Positions 1-10,150 of a stretch of DNA of 64,000 nt are shown here, piece by piece. The position numbers were made by a program, and so were the translations under genes. The notes under the pieces are model-generated. The model did not search any database. It was not told where the DNA came from and saw only the letters and a program-made list of their open reading frames with translations. Each line of letters starts with the position of its first letter. The first letter of the stretch is position 1. The stretch lies in assembly GCA_946902985.2 (NCBI GenBank), contig OX336388.2, positions 375,149,387 through 375,213,386 of the forward strand, written 5' to 3'. Source of the stretch: Meconema thalassinum. Lineage: Eukaryota; Arthropoda; Insecta; Orthoptera; Tettigoniidae.

Positions 1-1
1 A

Positions 2-280
2 AAGACCACTGACACCTTTAGGAAAAGGTGATAGAAGTTCTACGGCGACATTCTCAGAATAAACAATGACAGGTTCACCAACCCTGCTATCTCAAGGACA
101 GTCAAGAACAACTGGTTTAGTGAAATAGAAGATCTTCAAGAAATTAACATTGCAGAGGAAATTATACAGGATCGATTCCAGTTTAGAACATTAATCAACA
201 ACCATACAATCAGTTCACAGAGAAAATTACTACCAGGGCCAAAAAATCATGGACTGAAGAACGAGGGGGGGGGGGATTTT
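2..280 (+). pseudogene. LINE-B type C-terminal fragment
   Basis: Frame 2 reads as the C-terminal tail of a LINE polyprotein (a KFYGDILRINNDRF-like segment, then a helix-rich region), broken by two stops near base 30. It matches the layout of the better LINE-B copies at 1634-2572 and 2699-3312, where the same place reads FYGHITRMKSTRL or FYGHLLRMKPTRL. It is cut by the left edge, fades in a G-run near 268, and is followed by an (AAT)n stretch, as the other copies are. Clade not assigned. Confidence 0.55.
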
Positions 281-358
281 TAGTGCCCTGATGAAGAGAT
301 TTTGGGAGAAGAAAAAAAACACAATTAGGTAAATAAGTTCGATCGTGCTCCACAGATT

Positions 359-359
359 A

Positions 360-421
<62 letters not shown>
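359..421. repeat. (AAT)n microsatellite
   Basis: About 20 uninterrupted AAT units. It follows the LINE-B fragment and precedes LINE-A, like the AAT tails that end the other LINE copies here. Confidence 0.9.
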
Positions 422-422
<1 letters not shown>

Positions 423-439
423 GATAACTCATTCAGCCC

Positions 440-1536
440 ATGACAGAAACTAAGAGTTACAAATATCTTGGTTTACAACAGTCGAAGAGAATTGATCACA
501 AGACCATTAAGGAACAAACAGTAGCGACGTACAATCAACGTCTCAACAAGATTCTGAAATCCAAGTTGAATGGAAGAAACATCTTCAAGGCCATCAATAC
601 ATATGCCATACCAGTACTGGCTTACACGTTTGGTATTGTAAAATGGATACAGACGGACCTAGAAAATATTCTTATTAAGACGCGCACCACCTTAACGAAA
701 CACTCCTTAAGTAATAATGTTCTGCCTTACTATCAATATATTCCTGATGCTGTTCTGGAGAATGATACACACAAGCTACTCTGGGACAGTTTAGTGATCA
801 CAGATAGACCTATATCAGCAAACAGGCCAGACATTATTCTTATTGATAAAGTGCAGAGGAAAACTCTTCTACAAGCCGGACGTTTGTTTTAGACGATTGC
901 CCTTGACTTTGAAGCCTGCGGGTGAGCCTGTACACAGTCACTCTCTAGCCCTATCGCTTCACATTTGTCACCACCGGTCTGCTTGAATGGAATTCCAGAC
1001 TTGAGCACGTGATGACATCAGTGTGCAGACAGTACAGTTCACGTCTAAGTATTGTGTGATGTGGAAGTACACGTTACATAGTTACGAACAGAACGCCATT
1101 ATATTTGCCAATGACTGTACTTCAACAGTAGTGCGATATAGCAATATCAATCATCTGATCACATGGGGCAGGTGACAACATCATAGGTACTGTAGTAACT
1201 CGCCTCCAGGCTTCCATTAAGATTTTACACTCGTCGAAAACGAACGTCCGGCCTGTAACAGATATCGCAGTCCCTAACTCGCATAATATCTAGCACAGTT
1301 ATGCTGAGAAAGTGACGAAATACATGCCTCTGGCTGAAGAGATCCGACAGATGTGGCGACAGGAATTTGTCACTGTATTGCCTATCGTAATCTCTTCCAC
1401 AGGGATCATACCGAAGTCGCTGAAGGCCAACCTCGATAAATTGGGGCTCCACCATAATCTGCATACCAGCATGCAGAAAGTAGTTATTTTAGAGACCTGC
1501 TCCATAGTTCGTTCGTTCCTGAACCTACCAGTATAG
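440..1536 (+). pseudogene. LINE-A fragment: RT C-terminus and restriction-like endonuclease, split by a MITE
   Basis: Seen: an open frame (440-871) with KYLG, KAINTYAIPVLAYTFG and then NRPDIILID. After a 384-bp insertion the frame resumes at about 1258 with TDIAVPNSHNI and VISSTGIIPKSL, ending at 1536. One in-frame stop lies near 1290. Known: RPD followed 13-14 residues later by D is the PD-(D/E)XK endonuclease signature of R2/R4/NeSL-type LINEs, which place the nuclease after the RT. Inference: a 5'-truncated RLE-type LINE. About 75 bp of 3' UTR and an (AAT)n tail (1610-1633) follow. The RT catalytic core is missing, so it is dead. Confidence 0.75.
872..1255. mobile_element. 384-bp MITE, TA target duplication, 25-bp TIRs
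   Basis: Terminal inverted repeats at 872-896 and 1231-1255 match at 22 of 25 positions (core GCCGGACGTT). Each is bounded by TA (870-871 and 1256-1257). With the insertion and one TA set aside, the LINE-A frame runs on (KTLL then TDIAVPN), which fixes the ends to the base. TA duplications point to a Tc1/mariner-type mobiliser. There is no coding capacity. Confidence 0.85.
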
Positions 1537-1633
1537 AGAACTCTACTCCATCTTGCAACATATGCCGATTAAATGGTGAATTGTACCCAACGATATGGTG
1601 AACATATGAGAATAATAATAATAATAATAATAA

Positions 1634-2572
1634 TGAGTGATGAAGGAGTCGAAAATGGAATCAGACTTGGTCAAAAGAATAAGAATTTATCAATTGACTG
1701 TCTAGCCTTTGCGGATGACCTTGCAGTTTTTGCAGATTCGTTGGATACGGCCAGGAAACAGATCAACCAGCTTCAAACACAAGCTGCAAAGGCGCTCCTG
1801 ATCTCTTTCGAGAAAACAGAATTTATTACTAACATCAAAACGGCTCCAAAACATATTGAAGTGAATCATGGGAAAATCAAGCGGGTTGTGAAATTTAAGT
1901 ATCTTGGGGGAATGGATAGACCCTACAATGTCCGAAAACGAGGCTTTTGCGTCACGCTGGAATAAAATTGAAATGGCTTACCATCTAACTAAGAATGTGT
2001 ACAACAAAATATCTATATCCCTAAATGCAAAACTGAAGCACTACTGCACGGTCATCCGGCCAGAAGCTTTGTATGCAGCGGAATGTCTCTCCATGAATAG
2101 AAAAGGCATAATGGAAAAACTGGAGACCAAGGAAAGGAAGATATTGAGGAAAATCCTGGGTCCAGTCAAAGAACACGGCGAGTTCCGAAGACGCCACAAC
2201 CACGAGTTGTACACTCACGTAGAGAAAATAACTGACGTGATGAGGAAAAGGAGGATTTCTTTTTATGGACATATAACCCGAATGAAATCAACACGGCTAT
2301 CCAACAGAATTTTTGCTTTTCTCCGTGAGAAAAAGACAAAGGGGGCCTGGTTCATTCAAGTAGAGAAAGATCTGTTGGAGACTGGGATTACACGTGAAGA
2401 TATCCAGGAGCGTGGCCCACTTAGGGATAAACTTCAGAAACATCGGAGTTTTCAACTTAAGCCGAAGCTAAAAACCGGGAAGGCGTGGACGACAGAGAGA
2501 AAGGTGCAACATCGATTGCGAATGAAGGAGTACTGGGCTAACATTAAAATGCAGAAAAAACAGTTGACATGA
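1634..2572 (+). pseudogene. LINE-B copy 1: RT catalytic end plus C-terminal region
   Basis: The frame opens upstream of CLAFADDLAVFADS, the F-ADD form of the RT catalytic motif C. It continues to KFKYLGG and then shifts frame near 1905-1920. The second frame (to 2572) holds the thumb-like and C-terminal parts (HYCTVIRPEALYAAECL, RKRRISFYGHITRMKS, WTTERKVQHRLRMKEYW). Known: such C-termini are typical of non-LTR retrotransposons. It is 5'-truncated and frameshifted, so inactive. The 3' UTR holds CGTGGTCCTTAGTTGGCCG and then a long (AAT)n tail. Confidence 0.8.
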
Positions 2573-2610
2573 CGTGGTCCTTAGTTGGCCGTAACGAAGG
2601 AAGAAAGAAA

Positions 2611-2614
2611 AGAA

Positions 2615-2699
<85 letters not shown>
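2611..2699. repeat. (AAT)n tail of LINE-B copy 1
   Basis: About 28 near-perfect AAT units after the LINE-B 3' UTR. Read on the minus strand it gives a spurious poly-tyrosine frame. Confidence 0.9.
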
Positions 2700-2700
<1 letters not shown>

Positions 2701-3312
2701 ATGCCTCTGGCTGAAGAGATCCGACTCACCAAGGACGTTTACAACAAAAAGTCAATATCCCTGAACGCAAAACTTAGGCATTATTGCACTGTCATACGAC
2801 CAGAGGCTCTGTACGCAGCGGAATGCCTCACCATGAACAAGAAAGGCTTGGTAGAAAAATTGGAGATCAAGGAAAGAAAGATCTTGAGGAAAATTCTTGG
2901 CCCGATTAAAGACAACGGTGAATATAGACGGCGGCATAACTATGAGCTGTATATTCATGTCCAGAAGATCTCTGATGTAATGAGGAAAAGGAGGATTGCA
3001 TTTTATGGCCACTTGCTTAGAATGAAACCTACACGATTGACGAACCGGATCTTTAACTATTTTAAAAATAAGAAGACCAAGCCAGCCTGGTTCGAAGAGG
3101 TGGGAAGTGACCTGCAAGAGATGGAAATTACCTGTGGGGATATTCAAGAACGCAATCCCCTCAGGAAGAAACTACACGACCACCAGGGTTTTCAAGAAAA
3201 ACCGAAGTTGAAGACGGGAAAGATGTGGACGGAAGAAAGAAAAGAGCAACACCGACAACGTATGAAGGAACACTGGGCAAAGATCAAAGCCCAGAGAAGC
3301 CAGTTGAAATAA
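2699..3312 (+). pseudogene. LINE-B copy 2 with a LINE-A patch at its 5' end
   Basis: The first ~27 bases (2699-2726) are the same as LINE-A at 1321-1348 and encode MPLAEEIR. The sequence then switches in frame to LINE-B (LTKDVYNKKSISLNAKL to the stop at 3312). The C-terminal part is open for 203 codons and is parallel to copy 1 (RKRRIAFYGHLLRMKPTRL, WTEERKEQHRQRMKEHW). The RT core is absent. The 3' UTR again has CGTGGTCCTTAGTTGGCCG, followed by (AAT)n. The join suggests template switching during reverse transcription. Confidence 0.75.
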
Positions 3313-3342
3313 CGTGGTCCTTAGTTGGCCGATACGATTAAA

Positions 3343-3343
<1 letters not shown>

Positions 3344-3406
<63 letters not shown>

Positions 3407-3408
3407 TA
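3344..3408. repeat. (AAT)n tail of LINE-B copy 2
   Basis: About 21 AAT units directly after the LINE-B 3' UTR. Confidence 0.9.
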
Positions 3409-3597
3409 ACTCCGCTATACCGGTCGCAAGCCCGGGGCCTCTTCTTGCAAGAGTCGAGGAAGGAGGAGCGGGAGGAGTAACAACCTCGTTAAAAAACCGG
3501 GGTTCAGCTGGCCCGGCTGATAGCACCCTGTAAGGGCCCCTGCCTAGGGTAGAGGTGAAAACTGGACAACGGCTTAATAATAATAATAATAATAATA
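3409..3597. other. Unassigned stretch between two AAT runs
   Basis: GC-richer sequence with no frame I recognise. It ends in a short (AAT)n run (3576-3596), so it may be the 3' piece of another retroelement. Confidence 0.3.
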
Positions 3598-3925
3598 CCG
3601 GGGAGTTAGCCGAGGTCGTTGCGGCATGACTGTTGGCAGTCGCTCACATCCGGGAGGCGAGGAGGTTCGAATCCCCCCGCCGGCAACCTTGAAGATGGTC
3701 TTCTGTGGTTTCCCATCTTCCTTCCAGGCAAATGCCGGGGTTGGTCCCTAACTATAGGACACAGCCGCTACCTTCCAACTCCTCGACCCTCCCATCCAAA
3801 ATTCCTCCCCAACGGTACTTGTAGCTCACCCATTGGGTGTCCGTCTCGAAGCAGCTACAAAAAACTGGCGAGCCGAACATGTCCTCGGTCACTCCCGGCA
3901 CTAAAAAAAAGCCATACGCTAAAAA

Positions 3926-3930
<5 letters not shown>
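3598..3930 (+). mobile_element. SINE S1 (tRNA-derived head)
   Basis: The head contains a B-box-like GAGGTTCGAATCC. The body is shared with copies at 52327-52670 and 56781-57114, and the common 3' end CACTCCCGGCACTAAAA is followed by (AAT)n to 3959. Such heads provide an internal Pol III promoter in tRNA-derived SINEs. AAT tails like those of the LINEs here suggest that a local LINE supplied the machinery (inference). Confidence 0.8.
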
Positions 3931-3959
<29 letters not shown>

Positions 3960-3960
3960 T

Positions 3961-4330
3961 CGAATGGCCTCGGTGCCGGGTGCAAGCTTTGTTATTTGAC
4001 ACCCAAAGTGTAGCTTGCATGTCGAATTTCGTTGTTCCTTGAAGCACTATGAAAGTCAAGGAGGTTAGATATCTAAGCCCCTTGAACACTATAGCACTTT
4101 CTAGTAGAGAAAAGAGGAACTTTGTGTTGGCGGAAACTCCCGGGATTAATTTTGCCATTATGGACACGGCCTACTGAATTCAAATGGGTTCTTTGACATG
4201 CCAACATCGTATGACATGGTGTCGTATTTTTGCCGCCTTTCAAAAAAAAAAAATCACTTACCACGGCCAGGAGCGAACCTGCAGGCTTGGAGTTAATAGA
4301 CCGACACGTTGACCACTCACCCACCGTGGC
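3961..4330 (-). mobile_element. SINE S2, full copy
   Basis: On the minus strand the tRNA-like head starts at the right end (CCACGGTGGGTGAGTGG, then GCAGGTTCGCTCC, a B-box-like motif). The tail at the left ends in GGCCATTCGAT and the neighbouring AAT run. It matches 55366-55735 over its length and the partial copies at 12614-12908, 13655-13742 and 48662-48890. Confidence 0.8.
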
Positions 4331-4507
4331 AAGCATAAGATTAAATAAATAGATATATCGATAAATAAATACATAAATAAATAAGTATATAAGTTAGATA
4401 GTTGAAACCCTTCAAAACATGACGGTCAATAGTAAAATATTTACTCAAGGATTTTCATATACGGTATGGCATTTATGCAAGATTACTTTTCCGCTCTATT
4501 GCAACTT

Positions 4508-5386
4508 TGGTTGGTTGGTTGGTTCCTTAGTTTAGGGGCTGCGACAACGCGGTCATGTAGCCCCGTGTACTTTGGGTGTGTGTAGAATTTGTCTGATAAC
4601 CGGTGTTAATTATGATGACTGTATTAGTGTGTGTTATCTGTGATTCAAGTAGAAGGACTGCAGACGATAAGTTTTTCAAGTAGTTCCTACTTTTGCTACC
4701 AAATGCTACCGTCCACGACACCTAGCTGCGGACGTGGCTACTAAATGACATTGCAGTCAGCACCTGGCGGCGAACGTTGGAACTAACATAGCGTTACCAA
4801 ACTAACCAACAAATTTTACCTTCCACAAGTGTAGTGAGTGGATAGCCTCCGTGGCTTAGGTGGCAGCACGCCGGCCTCTCACCGCTGGGTCCGTGGTTCA
4901 AATCCCGGTCACTCCATGTGAGATCTGTGCTGGACAAAACGGAGGCAGACAGGTTTTTCTCCGGGTACTCCGGTTTTCCCTGTCAAAATTTCATTCCAGC
5001 AACACTCTCCACTATCATTTCATTTCATCTGTCATTCACTTAATCATTGACCCCAGAGGGGTGCGTCAGGCCTCGGCAGCCGGCACAGTTCATATCCTCG
5101 CCACTAGATGGGGGCTTCATTCATTCCATTCCTGACCCGGTCGGAGACTGGAAGCAGGCTGTGGATTTTCATTTTCAAGTGTAGTGAGTGGAAGGTTCTT
5201 TTTCATGCCATAAATCTATGATATAGGACCACCGGCTGTACTTCCGCTCCGAAGGAAGGCATACTGAGGGATTTTTAACGCTCTTAAAACATCCGACGAC
5301 TTCGCCCGGGTTTGAACCCGCGATCCTGGCCATAGAAGCTCAGCATGCTACCAAATACGACACCGAAGCCACTATATTGCAAATTT
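4508..5386 (-). mobile_element. SINE S3 split by a SINE S4
   Basis: The tRNA-like head lies at the right (minus-strand GGCTTCGGTGTCGTA, with GCGGGTTCAAACCC as B box). The 3' end at the left is the GGTTGGTTGGTTCC end typical of the family. The element is cut in two by S4 at 4842-5176. Other copies: 6568-7053, 33599-33956 with its mirror, 47664-48172 and 49196-49695. Confidence 0.8.
4842..5176 (+). mobile_element. SINE S4, full copy with 15-bp target duplication
   Basis: Flanked by perfect copies of AAGTGTAGTGAGTGG (4827-4841 and 5177-5191). The tRNA-like head GCCTCCGTGGCTTAGGTGG carries the B box GGTTCAAATCC. The body ends in GCTGTGGATTTTCATTTTC. Related copies: 54686-54929 and 57822-58140. 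The intact duplication makes it younger than the S3 it interrupts. Confidence 0.9.
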
Positions 5387-5476
5387 AAGGGAGTCAAAAA
5401 TCACACTTTCTACATTGCAATATAAACTTGGCCATGACTGAGAACTTTACGAGGCAAACGTTCCAGAGTAGAGGGG

Positions 5477-5677
5477 TGAGGCGGATTTAAAGCCACCCGG
5501 CGTTGCTCAGGCGGCGTCCAAGTTAAATAAGTGGATATCTCGCGAACCCATGATCGGAATTTGACATGCTACATATCAAATTACTCAGGCTGACGTCCTC
5601 TCAACCATGGGTTCGCAAAATCTCGGGTTAGAGGTGAGCGTAGCCGAGCGGCACCGGGTGTGTTTAAAACCACCTCA
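5477..5677. repeat. Imperfect foldback (~200 bp)
   Basis: The two ends are diverged inverted copies: TGAGGCGG...TTTAAA...ACCCGG at the left against TGAGGTGG...TTTAAA...ACCCGG read from the right. The inner part (CGAACCCATG) is also mirrored. It may be an old MITE. No clear target duplication was seen. Confidence 0.4.
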
Positions 5678-6560
5678 GTTTTAGTCCTAGAGACTTGAAA
5701 TTTATTTTTGGGATGGGGATCAAGGCCATTCATTTATGTCAAACAAATTTTTTTGTAAACTCTTTAGTTTCCAAAATATAAAAAATATAAAAATAGATTT
5801 TTCAAAAAACTCGAAAACAATAAAAAGTTTTTTTATTAAAAATAACGGATTTAGAGACCATTCTTTTAAGCCTATAGAACACTTTTTAGAATGTTTGTTT
5901 TCTTGAAAAGTCGCCTAATTTCCCAATTGAACTTTCTTAGATTTTGATCTACGGACTTGGTACTTGGTTTGTGGGTAGAGGGCGGAAGGAGCAACAATTA
6001 ATGTCAAATAAACCTTTTTTGTTTCTTAATTGTATGCCAAGCGATTTGGAAAGAAAATTGAAATGTTTCATCGGATCGTGTTAAATCAAGTCGACGGATT
6101 AGAGCTCTCTGCCGAATTTTATCTGCATTTGTTATTTCCAAATTCAAGTTAAAATCTATCGACCCAGCCGGCAATCGGACCAGGGGTCGAACCACTTGCC
6201 CATACAACTGTACACACAACGAGAATAATAAGCGATGGAACTATTACATAGGCCTACGAGTTGCCTACATCTTCTATATACTGATGTCCTTCTCTATAGA
6301 ACGGAACCTCGCCGGGCCGTGTGTCGGCTTGAGAGCGATTAGTTACTGACAGATGACTAGCATCTACCGATTACACGACAGCGGGTCGGAAAGCACCGGA
6401 TGCTGTCATAGCATTGATTACATTCCCCGCTGGCAAGATACCTTAATTGAGATAATTAAGACCTGTGGTAAAGTACTGTAGCCTCTCTTGTATCCCGTGA
6501 ACATGATTAAGTAGAACAAAACTTCGAATATTCCTAGTAGAAATTTATCTTCTCACGAAG
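5678..6560. other. No gene recognised
   Basis: AT-rich sequence with poly-A/T runs (5750-5850). Only short frames, and no homology I can name. Confidence 0.5.
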
Positions 6561-6567
6561 AAGGTTG

Positions 6568-7053
6568 GTTGGTTCCTCAGTTTAGGGGCGGCTACAAGGC
6601 GGCCATGTAGCCCCGAGTACTTTGGGTGTGTGTAGAAACTGTCTGATAACCGGTGTTAATTGTGATGGCTGTATTAGCGTGTGTTATCTGTTTTTAATTC
6701 AAGTAAGGACTGTAGACATTCGATTTTCAAGTAGTTCAAACTTTTGCTACCAAACGCCATCGTCAACGACTAACTAGTTCTAAACTTTGTTACTAGATGC
6801 CACTGCAGTCGGCTACTGGCGACGAACGTTGGAACCTAAGAGCGTTAGTCAAATCTAACCTATAATTTAGCTTCACACAAGTGTAGTTAGTGGAAGGTTC
6901 TTTTACATGCCATAAATCTATGACATGGGACCGCCGGCTTTACTTCCCCTCCGAAGGAAGGCATACTGAGGGATGTTTAACGCTCTTAAAATATCCGACG
7001 TCTTCGGCCGGATTTGAACCCACATGCTATCAACTACGCCACCGAAGCCGCCT
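6568..7053 (-). mobile_element. SINE S3 copy
   Basis: Nearly complete. The GGTTGGTTCCTCAGTTTAGG 3' end is at the left and the minus-strand tRNA-like head (GGCTTCGGTGGCGTAG) at the right. The B-box area is damaged by a small deletion near 7020. Confidence 0.8.
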
Positions 7054-7123
7054 CTCAAGAAGAAGTCTTACAGTAAATGTGTTCGTAAGTTTCAGAGCTG
7101 CACGATTTTTACTTATGGGAGAA

Positions 7124-7315
7124 CCGCAAACAAAAGGTAGGCTATACAGAAATAATCCGCGTACTTTGGAGGCCCTCGAGAGCGAAATAACTGCACTGAC
7201 AGGAAATATCAGTCAGGATGAAGTAAAGCGAGTGTACCAGGACTTCCGACGTTGGTTCAATGTGTGTTTAGAAATTGAAGGACAGCATTTCCAGCAACTA
7301 TTCTGGAATTCATGA
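7124..7315 (+). pseudogene. C-terminal remnant of a mariner/IS630-type transposase
   Basis: The frame ends with NNPRTLEALESEI, NISQDEVKRVYQDFRR and EIEGQHFQQLF, then a stop. Known: NPHTLEELK...RREI...V...RC..CL...G.HFQHLL is the C-terminal pattern of one insect mariner-like transposase group. The same pattern is readable in the element at 15676-16667. No catalytic residues remain. Confidence 0.5.
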
Positions 7316-7459
7316 AAGTAATGATGATTACTAAATACGCAATAAAGTGAAAATGTGTTTGGTTGGGCGCCACGCCGCTGCTAGCGCCAGTGAGTTGCCC
7401 GACAGGCTGCTACGTAGTGGCCCGGCCGTCACACGGTCCCGGCGAGGTTTCGTTCTAGA

Positions 7460-8660
7460 GAGAAGATGATGATGATAATTGTTGTTTTAAGGGGCCTAAC
7501 ATCTAGGTTATCGGCCCCTAATGATCTGGGTGATAGCGAAAATGACAATGAAATGGAAACCAGAACGAAAATTAAGTGAGACGGAAAATACTTACAGAAA
7601 GGGAACTCAGATTGAAACTACCCACAAAATGTTCTTACAAGAGGGAATTTAGAACGAAAAGATTCACAAAAGGAATAGATTGAAAAATACGCATAAAATG
7701 TAGGCTAGGTTCAAAATACTTACAAAATGTAATTTAAATTCAAAATACTTACAAAATGCAATTGAGATCGAAAATACGTACAAAATACAATTGAGGTTCA
7801 AAATACTTACTAAATGTAATTGAAATTGAAAATACACAATGCAATTCAGATTGAAAGATCCCATTTCCAATCCAAAATATTCACAAAGTGCAATTGAAAT
7901 TCAAAATACTTACAAAATGCAATTGAAATTAAAAATGCTTACAAAATGTACGGTAGATTCAAACTACTCATTTGGATTGACAATACTTACAAACTGCAAT
8001 TTAGATTGAAAATACTTCACAAAATGTAATTTAGATTCAAAATGCCCACAAAATGAAATTGAGAATCAAAATACTTGCAAAATGCCCACCACACAAAATT
8101 CTTGCGAAATGCGGTTTTGGTTGAAAATACTTACAAAATGCAATTGAAATTCAAAATACTCACTAAAATGCCCTGCTCCTGCATAGAAAGTCTTACTAAA
8201 AAGCAATTTAGATTGTCAATCATTACAAAATGCAATTGAGGTTGAAAACAATCGCAAAATACAATTTAGATCGAAAAAACTCACAAAATGCAACGTAGAT
8301 GAAAAATACCCACAAAAAAACGCTAAAGGGAATTTAGATACACGGGGAGCCAAGTAGCAAAAACAGTGCGGGAATCTTAAAGAGAATAGGAAATATAATG
8401 AAAAGAATACAAGAGGAGGGATCAGGAAAGATGAGACAAGGGCCAATTAAGGCGGGAAAGTGAAAGACTCACTAGGCCTCGGATACCCTAATACCGTCGG
8501 GGTCGGAAAAGAACAAGAGTTGACCAAGGGAGATCGACAGGAAAGAAGAAGGAGAGGAGCCCGGCACAAGTAAGTGGAAGCAATGCCGGACTCAGCTGGG
8601 GTCCCGTGGTCGCCAACCCACGTCCCACAAGATGTGAGCCCCTGGGGGAACTGTATAGAG
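7460..8660 (+). repeat. R6 interspersed repeat with an expanded ~36-bp array inside
   Basis: The left end is a GAT run plus TTGTTTTAAGGGGCCTAAC (7480-7510). The right part (8400-8660) matches 28548-28795 closely (GGATACCCTAATACCGTCGG, GGTCGCCAACCCACG). In between, 7565-8340 is a degenerate tandem array around CTTACAAAATGCAATTGAAATT. The class is unknown. Short hydrophobic minus-strand frames here are by-products of the array. Confidence 0.6.
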
Positions 8661-9035
8661 AAGGACCACACTGTACAAGTTAGAGACGTCAATGCGCAGT
8701 ATGTTACGCAGTGAATATATTGGATGTTAACAGATTGCTACAAAACATTCCAATAAGGGCACAAGTCAGAGTCGTGAACCAAAGGAAACAGCAAGTAGGA
8801 GGGACTAATTCTCCGATCAGCTGACTAATTAACACTTGGAGCAACCTGTGCGCCAGTTAATTGCATACATCACGCGCTATGCAAGTCTAGCCCGCGTTCC
8901 CAACATCGCACTCTCATGCGGTCGGAAATGATAAATTCCCTGCAACACACAGCAAAATACCTCGAGTCACCACATCTAGTTCAGAATCACGGCAACTCCA
9001 ACGGAGTAGCTTCCACTCCCAAGACATATTCCTGT
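8661..9035. other. No gene recognised
   Basis: Unique-looking sequence without long frames or recognisable repeats. Confidence 0.4.
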
Positions 9036-9136
9036 TCTAGGTGTTGTTGTTGTAGTTGTTAATTCTTTACAGGTTTTGCGACATCGTGGTCATGTAGCAC
9101 TGTGTACTTGGGTGTGTGTAGAATTTGTCTGATAAC
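9036..9136 (-). mobile_element. SINE S3 3'-end fragment
   Basis: Contains the S3 tail block (TTTGCGACATCGTGGTCATG, then TGGGTGTGTGTAGAATTTG) without the head. Confidence 0.6.
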
Positions 9137-10150
9137 ATAGGTCTACACGATTTTTCCTTTCTTGGTTTTGACTCTTATTTTACATGCACATTGTTCATCT
9201 GAATTCAGAAGTGCCATTACTTTTGTCCTATCACATACCAATCATATATATTATTTCAGTAGTATAGATCCCTCCTGCGGCACTCATAAGCGACCGATCG
9301 TGACAAATGAGCTTTCAAATGAAAGAGAATCGACATTAGCAGTGACGAATTGCACTCTAATTCCTTAAATATCGATAATTTATTTAAAAAGTTACTATCA
9401 AAAAAATGTACGAAGTGTGCGATTTGCAGATACTGTCGATGTATGAAAATACGCTCCGTAATTGCTGTCCACTTCACATTTTGGTCTCTATGTCGCCCGT
9501 TTCATGTCATATTAACATTATGAGGTATTTCCTTTATCATTTTGCATGGATTTCAGAAACAGTAAATCAAAGGAATGAGTACTCAAATCGTATAATTTCA
9601 TAAATATCGAATAACCGGTGAGTGTTACAGTTCACTCGGCACACAAATGACATTATCAGTGACAAATTGCATTCTAATTTCTTAAATATCAAGGTTTGTA
9701 AGAAGTGTTCGATTTGCAAAACCTATTGGGGTCCGCTAATTTGTTATAATTGCAGTAATTTTGATTAACAAGATATTGCAAAATTTCACAATATCTCTAC
9801 TGTTGGCTGATAAAACGTGATGATCCTACTAGAGTGAACAAGAGAAAAGGCAATATGAGAAGCTTTGCATCCAAACGGCAACGGTTTCATTGACTTGATC
9901 ATAAAAGTACCATAACACGAACTGGTTTTTTCTTTGATATGTATTTGTTACAATATGTCTTACGTTAACGTGTTTATTATTTTTATGTACTAAACTCTGC
10001 CTGGCTTAAAGAAACAATACAATGCAGATTTTTCAAGTTCGCGCATCTTGTGATGATTTCTTTAACTTGTAGTTTTTTAAAACCGTGATGTGGTACAGGA
10101 ACATATAAGACACTTCCGTAATTCATACACGTTCAATATAGATAATCAGT
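9137..10150. other. AT-rich stretch with one diverged direct repeat
   Basis: About 80 bp at 9340-9425 (AGTGACGAATTGCACTCTAA) recurs in diverged form at 9645-9720. No credible coding frame. Confidence 0.4.

Noticed and set aside
3640..3690. tRNA gene
   Set aside because: Only a B-box-bearing SINE head; the acceptor stem is not complementary and a SINE body follows. The same applies to the heads at 4860, 22990, 49200, 51710 and 54330.
2544..4167. Frames with poly-Tyr, poly-Ile or poly-Leu runs
   Set aside because: Translations of (AAT)n microsatellites.
8216..8692. Hydrophobic minus-strand frames as membrane proteins
   Set aside because: They fall in the R6 repeat and its AT-rich array; no start context, and not kept in the other R6 copies.
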